Assembly (NCBI GenBank): GCA_903813345.2
Contig: CAIIXF020000011.1
Span: 26,464,166-26,528,165 of the forward strand
Source of the DNA: Owenia fusiformis
Lineage: Eukaryota > Annelida > Polychaeta > Sabellida > Oweniidae
Direction of reading: 5' to 3'
Length of the DNA: 64,000 bases
Shown: positions 25,401 to 36,283 of the stretch, one piece after another
Numbering within the stretch: the first letter of the stretch is position 1
Layout of the letters: every line of letters begins with the position of its first letter
Program-made: the position numbers and the translations under genes
The notes under the pieces: model-generated
What the model was told of the DNA's origin: nothing
The model's database searches: none
What the model saw: only the letters and a program-made list of their open reading frames with translations

Positions 25401-25762
25401 TTAGAGCCTTGGATTCAAGAGGTTAAGAATTCCCTTGTTTACCTTTTTGGCTCACCCTGTATCTACATAATATGATATAATACCAATACCTACATCATTG
25501 ATTGTAGTGTTATCTCAGAATAACTTCGATGACCCTAAGCTACATTATTTGGAACTTTAATACGGTATATCTGAACCACTTCGATTATGCTTACATTTTA
25601 ATCATTTATCACATCAACATACAGGTATTTGCCCAAAGGTACCACCTGGAACATCGGGTATGTGTGTACAGATGTGTTCCGCGGATGACGAATGTCCTGA
25701 AAAACAGAAATGTTGCTCCAATGGCTGTGGTCATGTTTGCAGGGATCCAGTTTCAAGACCTG
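13473..25762 (+). CDS. secreted multidomain VWC-like/WAP protein, 5' 21 exons
   Basis: The first exon (13473-13543) starts at ATG and encodes a signal peptide, [19 protein letters not shown]. Later exons: 14123-14307, 14622-14855, 15234-15323, 15894-15995, 16271-16378, 16787-16897, 17287-17382, 17809-17922, 18277-18489, 18714-18821, 19031-19144, 20419-20556, 21149-21241, 21686-21877, 22439-22552, 22694-22831, 22956-23048, 23363-23554, 24221-24334, 25625-25762. Together they give at least 919 residues. All exons from the third on are multiples of three and phase 1-1. VWC-like halves have the forms C.Y.GK.Y...F.DDC..C.C and PG.CC..C. Three exons (20419, 22694, 25625) are WAP four-disulfide cores with CPEEQMCC and NGCGHVC. 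The protein is predicted extracellular. VWC modules often bind BMP/TGF-beta ligands and WAP modules are often protease inhibitors, but the role here is not shown. The 3' end is not established. The acceptor of 18277-18489 is weak. Confidence 0.82.
18085..18121 (+). pseudogene. possible degenerate VWC half-exon
   Basis: An AG acceptor and a GTAAGT donor bracket 37 bases reading [13 protein letters not shown] half-exon of the [11 protein letters not shown] type is expected here after the N-half exon at 17809-17922. This one is too short, has one cysteine and would end in phase 2, breaking the frame. The model holds only if it is skipped. Confidence 0.3.
19031..21877 (+). repeat. exon cassette, copy 1 (VWC N-half, WAP, VWC C-half, CxKNG exon)
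   Basis: Exons of 114, 138, 93 and 192 bases: 19031-19144, 20419-20556, 21149-21241, 21686-21877. The WAP exon carries eight or more cysteines. The 93-base exon begins [12 protein letters not shown]. The 192-base exon begins [20 protein letters not shown]. Confidence 0.85.
19843..19890 (+). promoter_or_regulatory. possible internal promoter (TATAAAAGG) in the VWC/WAP gene
   Basis: TTTAGTATAAAAGGCCCG lies in the 1.27 kb intron just before the first WAP exon, with a TTCACAGG initiator-like sequence about 30 bases downstream. It could drive a shorter transcript or belong to an inserted element. Confidence 0.25.
22439..23554 (+). repeat. exon cassette, copy 2
   Basis: The same four exon types with identical lengths (114, 138, 93, 192): 22439-22552, 22694-22831, 22956-23048, 23363-23554. 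The last three are near-identical to copy 1 at nucleotide level, while most of the intron sequence is not. Confidence 0.85.
24653..25459. mobile_element. inverted-repeat element with CAGGRTGA termini
   Basis: The left end CAGGATGATCTAAAAAGGTA (24653) is inverted at 25459 (CAGGGTGAGCCAAAAAGGTA on the other strand). Further in, 24750-24795 pairs with 24990-25040 (GCCATTTTACAAAACATGCT against its inverse). It lies in the intron before the third WAP exon and is itself split by the TTAA element at 25141-25422. Confidence 0.7.
25137..25426. mobile_element. TTAA-flanked MITE, copy 1
   Basis: TTAA at 25137 and 25423 brackets 282 bases with inverted ends CCTCTTGAATACCC / GGATTCAAGAGG. TTAA target sites are characteristic of piggyBac and Kolobok-type transposases. 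A second copy of the family is at 60441-60740. Confidence 0.75.
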
Positions 25763-28700
25763 GTACGAATATAGTCGAATTATTCAGTAACTAAAACGTT
25801 ATTATCATTATCAATATAATAGGGAGGTTAAGATTGATGAAGAATGTTTAGATTAAGAAAATGCGTATTTTTGAATTTTGGAACTTTATAAGACAATATT
25901 GATATATAAGAATATACCTAACATTTAAATCGGTCCCTTTAATGACATTCTGATTATAGGATAAAAACCATGCGGTGGCTTTTATGGCATGTTTTATGGG
26001 GGAAGGGGTGTTGCTAATGGGGCAGTGACTTAAGGCAAAATGTTAAATTTCTAGCATGATCCAGCAATTATAGTGACAAAATAGTAAAATTAATCAATTA
26101 AAACAACGAGGAAATAACTAATTTCATATATTTGCAATAAGCAAAATTGATGAAGAATGTGTAGATTCAACAATTTTATGCATCATCACATGGCATCGTT
26201 TAGTGCATCAATTAATGGTTGTGTTCGACCACTTGATTTCTATGCAGATCGAATTAACTGTTTGTTGTCACTATTTTAAAGTTAATGAATGATATTTGAT
26301 CTACAAATGATTGTTGGATAAAAAGATATGTTTTCGAATTACCTATTTTCGGCCATTTATAGGTAATCACGCATCGCAAATCCTGTAACTTAGGTAATAT
26401 ACCGCTTACATCATGATAAACCATGACATCTCATTTCTTCTCAGCCCTGAGATCATGTTTCAGGTGAAACAGGAAGATGCTATAAGTATCAGAATATACC
26501 GCTTACTACAATAACAAACTACGTTTTGGTAATTAAATGGGCAATTCACGCTATCTTGACCTCCCTAATGTTATTTTGTCGTACGTTTATCTATTAGTGA
26601 ATAGTTTCTTGAAAGAATATGCATAAATACGCAATTCAAGTGATCCGTTCCGTGGCACTGGGTTTGTTGAAATTACTACGGAATATAACTAATCATTTCA
26701 ATGGCGAACGTTATTGATGAGCATCATGATTTACCATGACATCTCATTTCTTCTCAGCCCTGAGATGCCATGATATAATGAGCTTGATTTGGCGATCCAG
26801 GGGAGCCCAAAATTGAGGATTTTTGAGATCTTTCATCCCAGCTCATATTTCATTTAATTGGGGTCATTAAACTTGTGTACGCATACCTGTGCTAATATCT
26901 GCTGTTAAATACAATGCCTATTATGTAATGTATTGACATTAGGTAAATGATTACATGATAACTATCACACTTATTGACAGTTATAACTCTTCCCATCTGA
27001 TGGGCTCAGATCACAGAATATGCCTCATAATATCAGAGCATGTTTCGGGTGAAACAGAAAGATGCTATGAGTATCAGAATGATTGATGAGTGGCAACTTG
27101 CAAGTGATGGCAAATAGAGCAGTGCACAAAAAGTCAAAAATGTATGCGTACGTTTAGGCTAATTACACAAATCTTTTTATTTAGATATTGGTGGACAACC
27201 ATCATAAGATAATAAGCCTTGTGCAGAGGAGGTAAAACTGGACAGATCAACACAAATATTCAATTGATAATTGATATATATCTATGTATCATAAGGAAAA
27301 GCTAGCATTCACGAGCAAAATAAACAAATGCTTATGTCCTAAGTCTTATTTAACCGTACTTCCCTTCTTAGTACTATACTTAGTCTAGTATCTAGTCTAG
27401 TATATGGTATATCGATAGATACATTTGTATTTACCAAAAATGTATTTTTACGTGTGTCTTACGTAAGGTGAGACCAAAGAGCTAGTAGTCGGTCAAATAA
27501 CATTGCAGATATACGAGTATTGCGTTTCACCCTAAACTTCAATATTCATTAGTTTATTGGATAAATTTTCATTTAATTGTACATCTGAAAATATGTCCAG
27601 TAAAAGAAAATATTTTGTCTTTACATAGAGATAGCCCCTTGCCTTTGAATTCTGGAGTTTACTCCATTACAGTACGTCGACCATGCTTGCACATTTTGTA
27701 ATGAAGGCAATGATAAAAAAAATAGTATGCGCCAATGGGAATTAGACTAAGTGTAATATTTTGCTATCTGAGGGCGATAATAAATAGGTTCCATGTTTAT
27801 ACAGTCATGTACATGTATAAAGCCGAAATCAATAAATCAGACACCCAATCGTTAGGAATTCATTCCTATGTGTGTATTATTGTGTATGTCGTTAGTCGTG
27901 CAGCCTGTTGGAATACTCCACGTCCAGTGCTTATCAAAGGACTTGAAGGTGCACATTATCCTGTGAGTTGAGGAGGGATTCGATCATCGATACAACTAAT
28001 TGGACAAATAAACTCTTCTACTTCATGAAGCTAACTTATTTTCATGTCACTCCGTATTTTGATAAAGGATAGCCAACGATAAAACATGATTCATCATGTA
28101 CGGGTGAGTATAAATATCGATGCCAAATAAACCGTTCTTTTTATCAATATTATTCACGATCACGACAACATATTAAGTACACAATGTTCATCCCATATTT
28201 GGACTTATTTCAGATACATAAAGCAGGTTTGTAAAAACCTGTATTTTGCCATTCATGTTTTACCTTATATTAACGGAATTGGAGCTTTATTGTAACAGCT
28301 ACACAGGATATTTCTCAAAGTCCAGTGCAACCTTCATCAATTATTGCATTAAACAGTAATAACGTTGTTAGATGTTAGGTGAGGATCGATTTTTTCTCAC
28401 CATAGTTAAGCTTTCTCCGAAGTCTCCACATTCTATTCTGTTGTTTCAGCAAAGTAACCGGGATCTGTAAATATGAGTATTAAGGTTCAACGATGACTAG
28501 TATGTGAGCACAGTGGACAACCGCAGGTATGTGATTATTACGATACCTTATAGCTGTCACTTTATTTTGAAATATGATGTTCATGCGAGTTATTGCCACG
28601 ATGACTGAGCATTCTCATGTCATCACCGTCGAGAAGTGGTGACCTCTATTTATTATATGATTACATTTCGGCCTGTGTGTACTATTTACACAGTTCTGCA

Positions 28701-29034
28701 TCTTTAACAACAAGGAGGTTAAGCTACACGTTTTAAAAGAACGTGAACGTGTAACATAACGACCACCGGAGGTTAGTACCCCACTCTTCAGTATAACTAT
28801 TTTACGCATATCTTAATACTCAATCGTGTAGGTGAGAACTGGGAAGGAGAGAAATAATCCCTAAAGGACCATATGATCCCACACTTTCACGTAGGTTCTC
28901 CTGAACTTAAAACGTGAAACTTAACCTCCTTTTTATTTTATACTTGTTCTCAATGCCTCGTGGCATGTTGTTTTTAAAAATTTTGAGTTGTATAACCGTA
29001 TGTCTTTTGTGTCCTTGGTTTTATTTGATTAATC
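25763..29034. other. no gene recognised; dispersed repeat copies
   Basis: The end of the VWC/WAP gene should lie here. Reading through the last donor gives a stop at 25791. A possible short last exon after ATTACAG at 27680 (VRRPCLHIL, stop) with AATAAA near 27779 is only a candidate. Three partial copies of a repeat containing ACATCTCATTTCTTCTCAGC or its flank lie at 26409-26495, 26721-26775 and 26997-27087. Confidence 0.45.
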
Positions 29035-29036
29035 TA

Positions 29037-29822
29037 CAGTGTGTCCCATAAAAAACGCAACAAACAAAAACATTGTAAAATCACAAAACCAGTGATGATT
29101 ACATCAATTTCATTTAGTTTATCATGAAGCCATGTGTCTCCCCTTTACAATGGTATGTTATTTGTTCATATCTGATCATGGACCACTGAAAAATCATTGT
29201 TTTTTCGTACATGGGTGAAAAGGCCTTTGTGCCAAGTAATGATCAGGTAATAATCAGGTAAATCATGATGTAATTGGTACTGGGGATTAAATTTTTGTCA
29301 CAAAATTTACATAACACAAGTTTCTGATTTAGATTTAGTAAGAAAAAATGAAAAGAAAATTTAACTTTAAGTATTCATCAGTATTCTTGTTGGTTCAGGT
29401 AACAAAATGCAAGACATATGGAAAAAAAGTGGCATAGACAGTCGTTGTCTGTCATCTTATGAAAGATTACTTATGAAAGATTACATTCCATGCCCTTTCG
29501 CATGACCACTATTTAACACTGAGACTGGCCTTTGTGTCCATGTCGCACACCTCTTTGAATCATCTGGGGTTCTGGCGGAGGGCAGCAACCTCATTGGTGA
29601 CTCTTTGTTGCAATGTCTAAAACTTGGCCCAGAGCAGATTTTGGCACGTTGTGCAAAAGGAATGATTATTCAGTGGTCCATGGTTTTATATGAATAACTG
29701 ACATACCATTGGAAAGAGGAGACATGTGGCTTCCTGGTAAACTAAATCAAATTGATGTTATCATCACTGGTTTTGTGATTTTACAATGTTTTTGTTTGTT
29801 GCGTTTTTTATGGGACACACTG
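29037..29822. mobile_element. TA-flanked inverted-repeat element (Tc1/mariner-like MITE)
   Basis: CAGTGTGTCCCATAAAAAAC is present at both ends in inverse orientation and the arms match over about 165 bases (29037-29200, 29660-29822). TA is duplicated at 29035-29036 and 29823-29824. No transposase frame lies in the 450-base centre. Confidence 0.88.
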
Positions 29823-29824
29823 TA

Positions 29825-30386
29825 TATTATATGTTAAAATAACATTAACTACTCAGCAGCCTAAAGTCTGAATCAATAATCTAAAGTACTACTGTACTAT
29901 AGCATTGGTCAGCTGAAGTTGTATATAAATATGAACTGATAGATAACTTGGATAATTATGATTTGAACTCCACTAATTGACATTTGGAATTACATTTAGG
30001 TTAAGAATATTATCTTTGTTGTGAAAATGGTCAAAATAAATGATCTTAATAAAGTAGTACAAGCTTTCATGAAAAATGTAATCTAAAATCACTAAAAATG
30101 TCACAATTTATTTTTCCGATCATTTACGTGGATTCTAATTGAAATCAGGGTATCCAGAAAAAAGACAAATCACGGTTATCAAAGAGGTTACGCATAAGTT
30201 ATTATCATGAAGTTTTTCAAATATTTTTTTAACAAATCTTCTATGAAAAATTAACTTTCCGGGAGTTGATATCTGATCTTGGATTTCCAAAACGACCACT
30301 TTAGCCAAAGGATGCTGAGAAACGTTTTGGCCTTTACGGGGGTGCTTTTATAGGCTATAAAATAGCGTGTTGGCATTTCATTTCAG
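29825..30386. other. AT-rich upstream region of the GNAT gene
   Basis: No coding frame was seen. A 3' splice site (TTTCATTTCAG) ends at 30386, six bases before the start codon, implying an upstream non-coding exon that I could not place. Confidence 0.5.
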
Positions 30387-30392
30387 GGAACG

Positions 30393-33001
30393 ATGGCAAA
30401 CTTAGATTCCAGTAATGCTATTGTCACTCAACCACTTGGACATAATGAACAGGGTGGACGCATTTCAAACACACCAGGTGATATTATAGTTGGGACTCCT
30501 AATGATTCACCCGAACACGAGTGTACCACAGGGACGACATTGTCTAATGTTGTTTCAGATGTTGTTGTAAGGGCTATAGAAGAGGGTGATGCCGAATTTG
30601 TCGGTAGATTGGAAATGGAATCGTTTAGATCTAAATATGAATGGGCGGTGGGAAAGAACAGGTAAAACGTGAAATCTTTACATTCTTAACTTAATAACAG
30701 GGGCAAATCTGCGAAGCATGGTCGATTTTTATGAGGAACCCAAACACTCAAAATATCTGATAAAACAAAAGTATTTACCAAAATTCTTACAATTCCCGTG
30801 CTGTTTAACTGAAACACGACGCTGTGCCTTGTTTTTCCAGAGTTGAGGAATTAGCCACAATACGACAGAATAGGTATCGAGAAATATGTGATAAAAACTG
30901 CAGGGTCTTCATTGCTGAATATAAAAACAATCGAGCTGGAATGCTCATCATAAAGTTCCATGGATACAAGTGAGTTGTCATATGACTGGATTTCGGGGGA
31001 CTGGGTTTCTTGTGTAATCACTTACTCATTCTGATACTCATAGCATCTTTCTGTTTCACTTGAATCTCAGGGCTGAGAAGAAATGAGATGTCATGGTTTA
31101 TCATGATGTCACTTTAATTATTTACTGGCTTTCTGGAAATGTTTGAATAACGCATTTCTGGGTTGATTCTTTTAATGTATTTCTGGGTGGCTTAATTACT
31201 GCATTTCTGGTTGGTTACTTTTACTGGCATTCTTGAGTTGTTTCTTCTACTGCAGTATTTCTTGAATTGATGGCTTATAACTGGATTTCTGGATAGCTTT
31301 ATTATTGAATTTTTGGGTGGTTACTTTTACTAGATTATTGAGTTGTTTCTTCTACTGCAGTATTTCTTGATGGCTTATAACTTGATTTCTGGTTAGCTTT
31401 ATTACTGAATTTTTGGGTGGTTACTTTTACTATATTATTGAGTTGTTTCTTCTACTGCAGTATTTCTTGATGGCTTACAACTTGATTTCTGGTTAGCTTT
31501 ATTACTGAATTTTTGGGTGGTTACTTTTACTGGATTCTTGAGTTGTTTCTTCCACTGGAATATTTCTCGATGGCTTATAACTGGATTTCTGGTTAGCTTT
31601 ATTACTGAATTTTTGGGTGGTTACTTTTACTGGATTCTTGAGTTGTTTCTTTTACTGCAGTATATCTTGATGCCTTATTACTGGCTGATTTTACTGGATT
31701 TCTAGGAGGTCCCAAAAAGTGGCTTTCTTGGTGTCATCAATTATTAGCTCTCAAGGTGTATACAATTACTGCATTTCTTGGTGGCTATCTGGATGCGTTT
31801 AATTACATTTATAATTACTGGCTTTGTTGACTGACTGATTGTTGCTGGTTGCCCGTGATCGAAATCCTAAACAAGTTCTAAAAAAGAGGAAATATTTTTT
31901 CAGGGCACAGGGTTCATCTACGTGTTACTTTCGTGAGAGACTCGGATGCAGTGGCGCATGTGGGTACACGTAAGTTGAATGAAAGTTACAAAAGTATCTG
32001 AGAGAAAATATCATAACCTGTGATAATTTAAACAGTACTGTATGTTGAATTGGCCGAAGGCATGTACACGAGGTCTCTAATCGGTCTGTAATCACGCATA
32101 GTCAGGGAGATATATATAAGCTTATACAACGGCAAAAATCAATATACGATATGTGATTTATATGGTCGACTCTGTCAAGAAGTGTGGGGTTAATTTGTCT
32201 GAAATATTCAAAGATATAGTTATTATTTTCAAATGTATATGAAATTAGGAACTATTTGTTCTGTGAATATGTATATTCCCATTCAGAATGCTTTTGATGT
32301 GTATGGAGTCGACCGATATAGATCCAGCGGATTGTTACATAGATTGCATATGTGTCGACAAGGAGCACAGGGGCAAAGGGATTGGCAACATTCTAATGGA
32401 TCGAGCTGAACACGAGGCAAAAGCAATGGGATGCTCAGTAAGTGAATGTAAATAACATACTATGGACGAAGACGAACACGTAAAGATTTACAAGTGGAAC
32501 ATCTTTGGAATTTCTGACAAATGTTCCACTTTGGATGAAATGCCAATAATATACATTTTTCGGTTAGTGTAGGGACAATTAATTACTAATTGATTACTTG
32601 TATTTTATAATATTTTAGAAAATGACCCTCTATGTGGCTCAAAATAACCGCGCTGTATCCCTTTACCAAAGACAAGGCTATCATATTTTTGAAGATGCAG
32701 ATGGGTGCTGTTGTGCATGGTGTGCATTTGGTATAAGGGTAGGGAACACCTTATATATTCATTGTTCATTATCCATGGTCACGTGACCTTATGTAGCCTA
32801 TGACAGTTCACTATTCATGCCATATACAGTCACATGGCAATAAATTCCACGTTCACGTGACTGTTTTTGACGTACAGGCCTAGAAATAATTTTATCTTGC
32901 CTTTGCAATACGTGGCGTTTTATATGGTCCCACTAGAAAAAGCAACTATTGTATAATATTTTGCTTTTCAGAAATGGTACGGAATGTCTAAGATGATATA
33001 A
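30393..33001 (+). CDS. GNAT-family N-acetyltransferase
   Basis: Six exons in consistent phase: 30393-30661, 30841-30969, 31904-31969, 32287-32437, 32619-32738 and 32972-33001 (TAA), giving 254 residues. The start ATG has a favourable context just after a 3' splice site. Residues 1-60 are polar and poorly structured. The GNAT acetyl-CoA signature is clear in exon 4: CVDKEHRGKGIGNILMDRAE, with the R-G-K-G-I-G pyrophosphate loop at about residues 183-188. Exon 5 gives the motif B pattern LYVAQNNRAVSLYQRQGY. The substrate cannot be told. The protein is unusually cysteine-rich around the core (CYIDCIC, DGCCCAWCAFG). No signal peptide was seen. Intron 2 holds a 100-base minisatellite. Confidence 0.88.
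31028..31110 (-). repeat. copy of the dispersed repeat also found at 26.4-27.1 kb
   Basis: Contains the inverse of ACATCTCATTTCTTCTCAGC and of AGATGCTATGAGTATCAGAA, matching 26409-26495 closely. It sits in intron 2 of the GNAT gene next to the minisatellite. Confidence 0.65.
31205..31690 (+). repeat. 100-base minisatellite in GNAT intron 2
   Basis: TTTTGGGTGGTTACTTTTAC recurs at 31311, 31411, 31511 and 31611, a spacing of exactly 100 bases. Flanking partial units give four to five copies. An adjacent TTTCTGG-rich zone looks like older decayed units. Confidence 0.88.
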
Positions 33002-33454
33002 GACATTGGGTGGGTGGCAGCTTACTCCGTATGAATTAAGACATTTCGATAACACTATACGGATCATTAAATATTCCAATATAAAAGTGGCATACTTTAC
33101 GAGATTCTATGGAAAAGTAACCCATGCCAGTTAATGAATTTTCAAGTTTGGTCATATTTTTACATGCACAAGTGCCGAAGACCAGAAAGTGTTACACACG
33201 AGGACAAGAGAACGTACACTCAAGGAGTTTCACAAGTAATGTGTCAAACAAACACTCGTCGTAAAAATGTCTGTAACGTATGCTAACATATGCTGACATA
33301 TGATAAGCCTAAAATAACTGGATATTTTGAAAATCCTAATTTCAAAATAAGTAAATATATGTATCCCACACTCGAACATATTTGAGATATATATCGAGAC
33401 AGAATATACCCTGTATTGCACTTCAAATCATTCAATAACTTTTTTATCGTGTGA

Positions 33455-34790
33455 TCCTTTATTGCTACTGAGATTGTCCCCTCCGTACTTGCCATATAAA
33501 TCCGACCGTTGTATGCTGTTCTTCGATGTTCCTTGTTGGGATATTTATTTTTTATCATTTGCATATACGGTCGTAGATATACGTTGTAACAGGTAACAAA
33601 TTGCGGGAAACGCTTCGTTGGTCTGTCTGGGTATCCATACCAACCAGTCACACAAATTATCGATTTATTATTTTGCTCCAACATCAAAATGTTAAATCTT
33701 ACCTTGGACTTGTAAGACGCTTGATAATTGACGAAATATAATCAATTGAAATATATTTTCATTATCGCACGTCACTATGGTGGTAAATACCACTTCCGGG
33801 TAATAGGTAATACTTTAAAAACGAAGCCATGCCAACTTCAATAGCGTGTATAGTAGGTTTAAGTGCATGTACTGTGGCCATTTGAGGTATATGTATATAA
33901 AGCTGAGGGCAAGAAGTTCTAAATGCACCATTCTTAGAAAAAGATTGCAAGAATATAGTCCCACAAACTGGAACTATTTTATTCGTTAATTTTCATCGGT
34001 GAAGCAGGAATTTTACCTAAAAATGAGTCCCTACGTTTGTAGTGATACTTAAAAATCGAGACGCAAACTCTCTATTAAATATAGTGTCAAGATGAGGGTT
34101 ATGTATAGGGGAACGTAGAAATATAGTCATTATATGGGCTACTTCGTTAGAAAATGGCGATCTGTACCCCAGGAACTTGAATTTTGTTAATTTTTTCAAT
34201 ATTTTTCAATGAATTACCGTAGTGACACCTAATGTTGTTTCTGGGAGCCTAAATGTAAACATGGATCGAAACGGAATCATAATTATTTATTACACAGATA
34301 TTCAAAAGCTGTTCTTTCATACTACTCACTGCTTTTCTTCCATTTGAATCTTTGTGTAACAAATACTTAGATTTCGTTTTGATATAGTTTTACATCTAGA
34401 CTATCAGATTAACCCGGAAGTGACCTTGGTATGCAAAATGAGAAATTCTAAAATTCAAGCAGCATGCTTATATATTTCTTCAATTACCAAGGTTTTACGT
34501 GCCCGGGTAAGATTAAATACTTGACAATGTATAGTTGAAGCAAAGAAATGCATTTATCATTTGTGTGAATTTGGTTGAGTAGACAGGGCTGGAAAGCATT
34601 TCCCGCAATATAGAACCATCTAGTGTTTACGACCATCGTTTGCAATAAAAAAAATCCAAATAAGAAAAAATAACAATAAATAACAGCATACGACGGTCGG
34701 AGTTTTATGACTACTCCGAACCAATATTTTCTGTATTGCGACGGAGATGATCAACGGGGACAATCTCAGTAGCAAGAACTGACCAATCAG
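33455..34790. mobile_element. inverted-repeat element between the GNAT and calcium-loop genes
   Basis: TTGCTACTGAGATTGTCCCC (33463) is inverted near 34784, and TTGCGGGAAACGCTT (33600) is inverted near 34600. The arms are about 180-200 bases with indels. The 134-codon minus-strand frame at 33283-33687 overlaps the left arm and is probably a by-product. Confidence 0.7.
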
Positions 34791-35210
34791 AGGGCTTCAT
34801 TTTACAGATCATACTTTAAACGTATATAGAGCATGTTTTGCAGTAACTTATAGGACAATCAGGGTTTTGTTGAAAAATATTTTTTCTATTTAAACATTTT
34901 ATAAATGTTGCTATTGTAATAAGAAAAGCAATTAGTGTTTATTGCATGTATCGTATTCAAAGTAGTTTTTGTAGTTTCAAAAAGAATTAATAAGTACATA
35001 AAAAGCAGTCTTGTGTTGTGTTGCTAGCTGTAGGGTAAACATAAATAGCTCAAAATCCATTTGTTAATATAACATTCGATTTGATAAACGTTTGAAATAT
35101 ATTCGGAATATTTTTCAAAAACGTCAAACACTTTAGCCGACTATGCTAGTATCAAAAAGGCACCAAGTTGAAAATCTCTGAACCTGATCGACCTTACTCC
35201 ATAGTATTAG

Positions 35211-35604
35211 CAGTGGCGTAGCGTCGTTTACGCAAAGTACGCAAATGCGTCCACTGGAACAATCCAATGTTTATCTGAATATTTGGAAATTCTAAATTTC
35301 TCAAGTTTTAATAAGCAAAGCCATTGTTCAACCTTATCATTTCGTATCTTTGAACAGTCTTTGAACAATTGCATGTTTGATAACGTAAATTGCACTTCCT
35401 GGATCCTAAATAAATTAGCTAGATATCTCCATTCATTCTTAACGATACATTAAATATTTTTGCTTGAATTTCTACAAGACTTATAATGAGTACTTATGAG
35501 TAAATTTCAAGTGGAAATGAATGCGTATCGGGTAACCCCCCCCCCCCCCCATCCCAATTTTGGAATTTTGCGTCCCCTAGTAAAATTGCCACGCTACGCC
35601 ACTG
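35211..35604. mobile_element. CAGTGGCGTAGCG-ended MITE
   Basis: CAGTGGCGTAGCG at 35211 is inverted at 35592-35604. ATTAG directly precedes and follows the element, consistent with a 5-base target duplication. This terminus is common among hAT-like and related DNA transposons. A run of 14 C lies inside at about 35537. Confidence 0.85.
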
Positions 35605-35853
35605 ATTAGTTCAATACCAAATGAAGAATATTGATTGATTATACAAATCCTTAGTGATCGGATGCATTTCAAAAATGAAGAAGATCAAACATATGGTTTT
35701 ACCAGTTTATACATTGGATAATTATCATTCCCGATATGTACTCCCCTCCCTGTTTACCACCAAAATGTTACATAGACATTAATTAAGTATGAGGTAACAT
35801 CCATTAATTAACATATGTCACCTGGTGCCATACTGTCTCAAAGTAAGACAATG

Positions 35854-35913
35854 TATAAAAAGTCCTAACTGCAAAGACTCTACATATTCACTAATTAAGA
35901 ATTGACAATACAG
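35854..35913 (+). promoter_or_regulatory. promoter and non-coding first exon of the calcium-loop gene
   Basis: TATAAAA at 35854-35860 is followed, 50-60 bases on, by a splice donor CAG/GTATGT (exon end 35913). The matching acceptor TTTTGCAG ends at 36277, six bases before the start codon. The transcription start, about 35885, is inferred. Confidence 0.6.
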
Positions 35914-36283
35914 GTATGTACACCTTTAACAGTACTTTATAGAGTAAACATATGGAACCAAATGTAGAGTTGGTGTCACTGCTACTGTAGGTAAATGATC
36001 AATTAAAAGTTTCTTAGGAAGCTTCAATTGACGCACTACCGATTTTAAAAACTTCTGGCCTCCATTTGTAAAATGGCCAAAACAGTTCATACAATTTGGG
36101 CTTTGGATTTACTTGAAAAAAATTGATTATAAATGTATGTGATACATGTTAGGTCTTCCTATACGCGTGTTTTGAATAAAATACGACAGGGTCCAGTTGT
36201 AAAAACGACATTTGTACCACTGTTTAAAAAATGAATCCATTAGACAAAGCATGCACTGATCATTTGTGCTTTTGCAGTTCGTC

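Larger units (their letters stand above)
24221..25762 (+). repeat. exon cassette, copy 3 (first two exons)
   Basis: Exons of 114 (24221-24334) and 138 bases (25625-25762) match the VWC N-half and WAP exons. The WAP copy is clearly more diverged ([18 protein letters not shown]). No 93- or 192-base partner was found downstream. Confidence 0.8.

Noticed and set aside
33283-33687. 134-codon minus-strand frame
   Set aside because: It overlaps the left arm of the inverted-repeat element at 33455-34790, shows no domain and has no splice-consistent partners.
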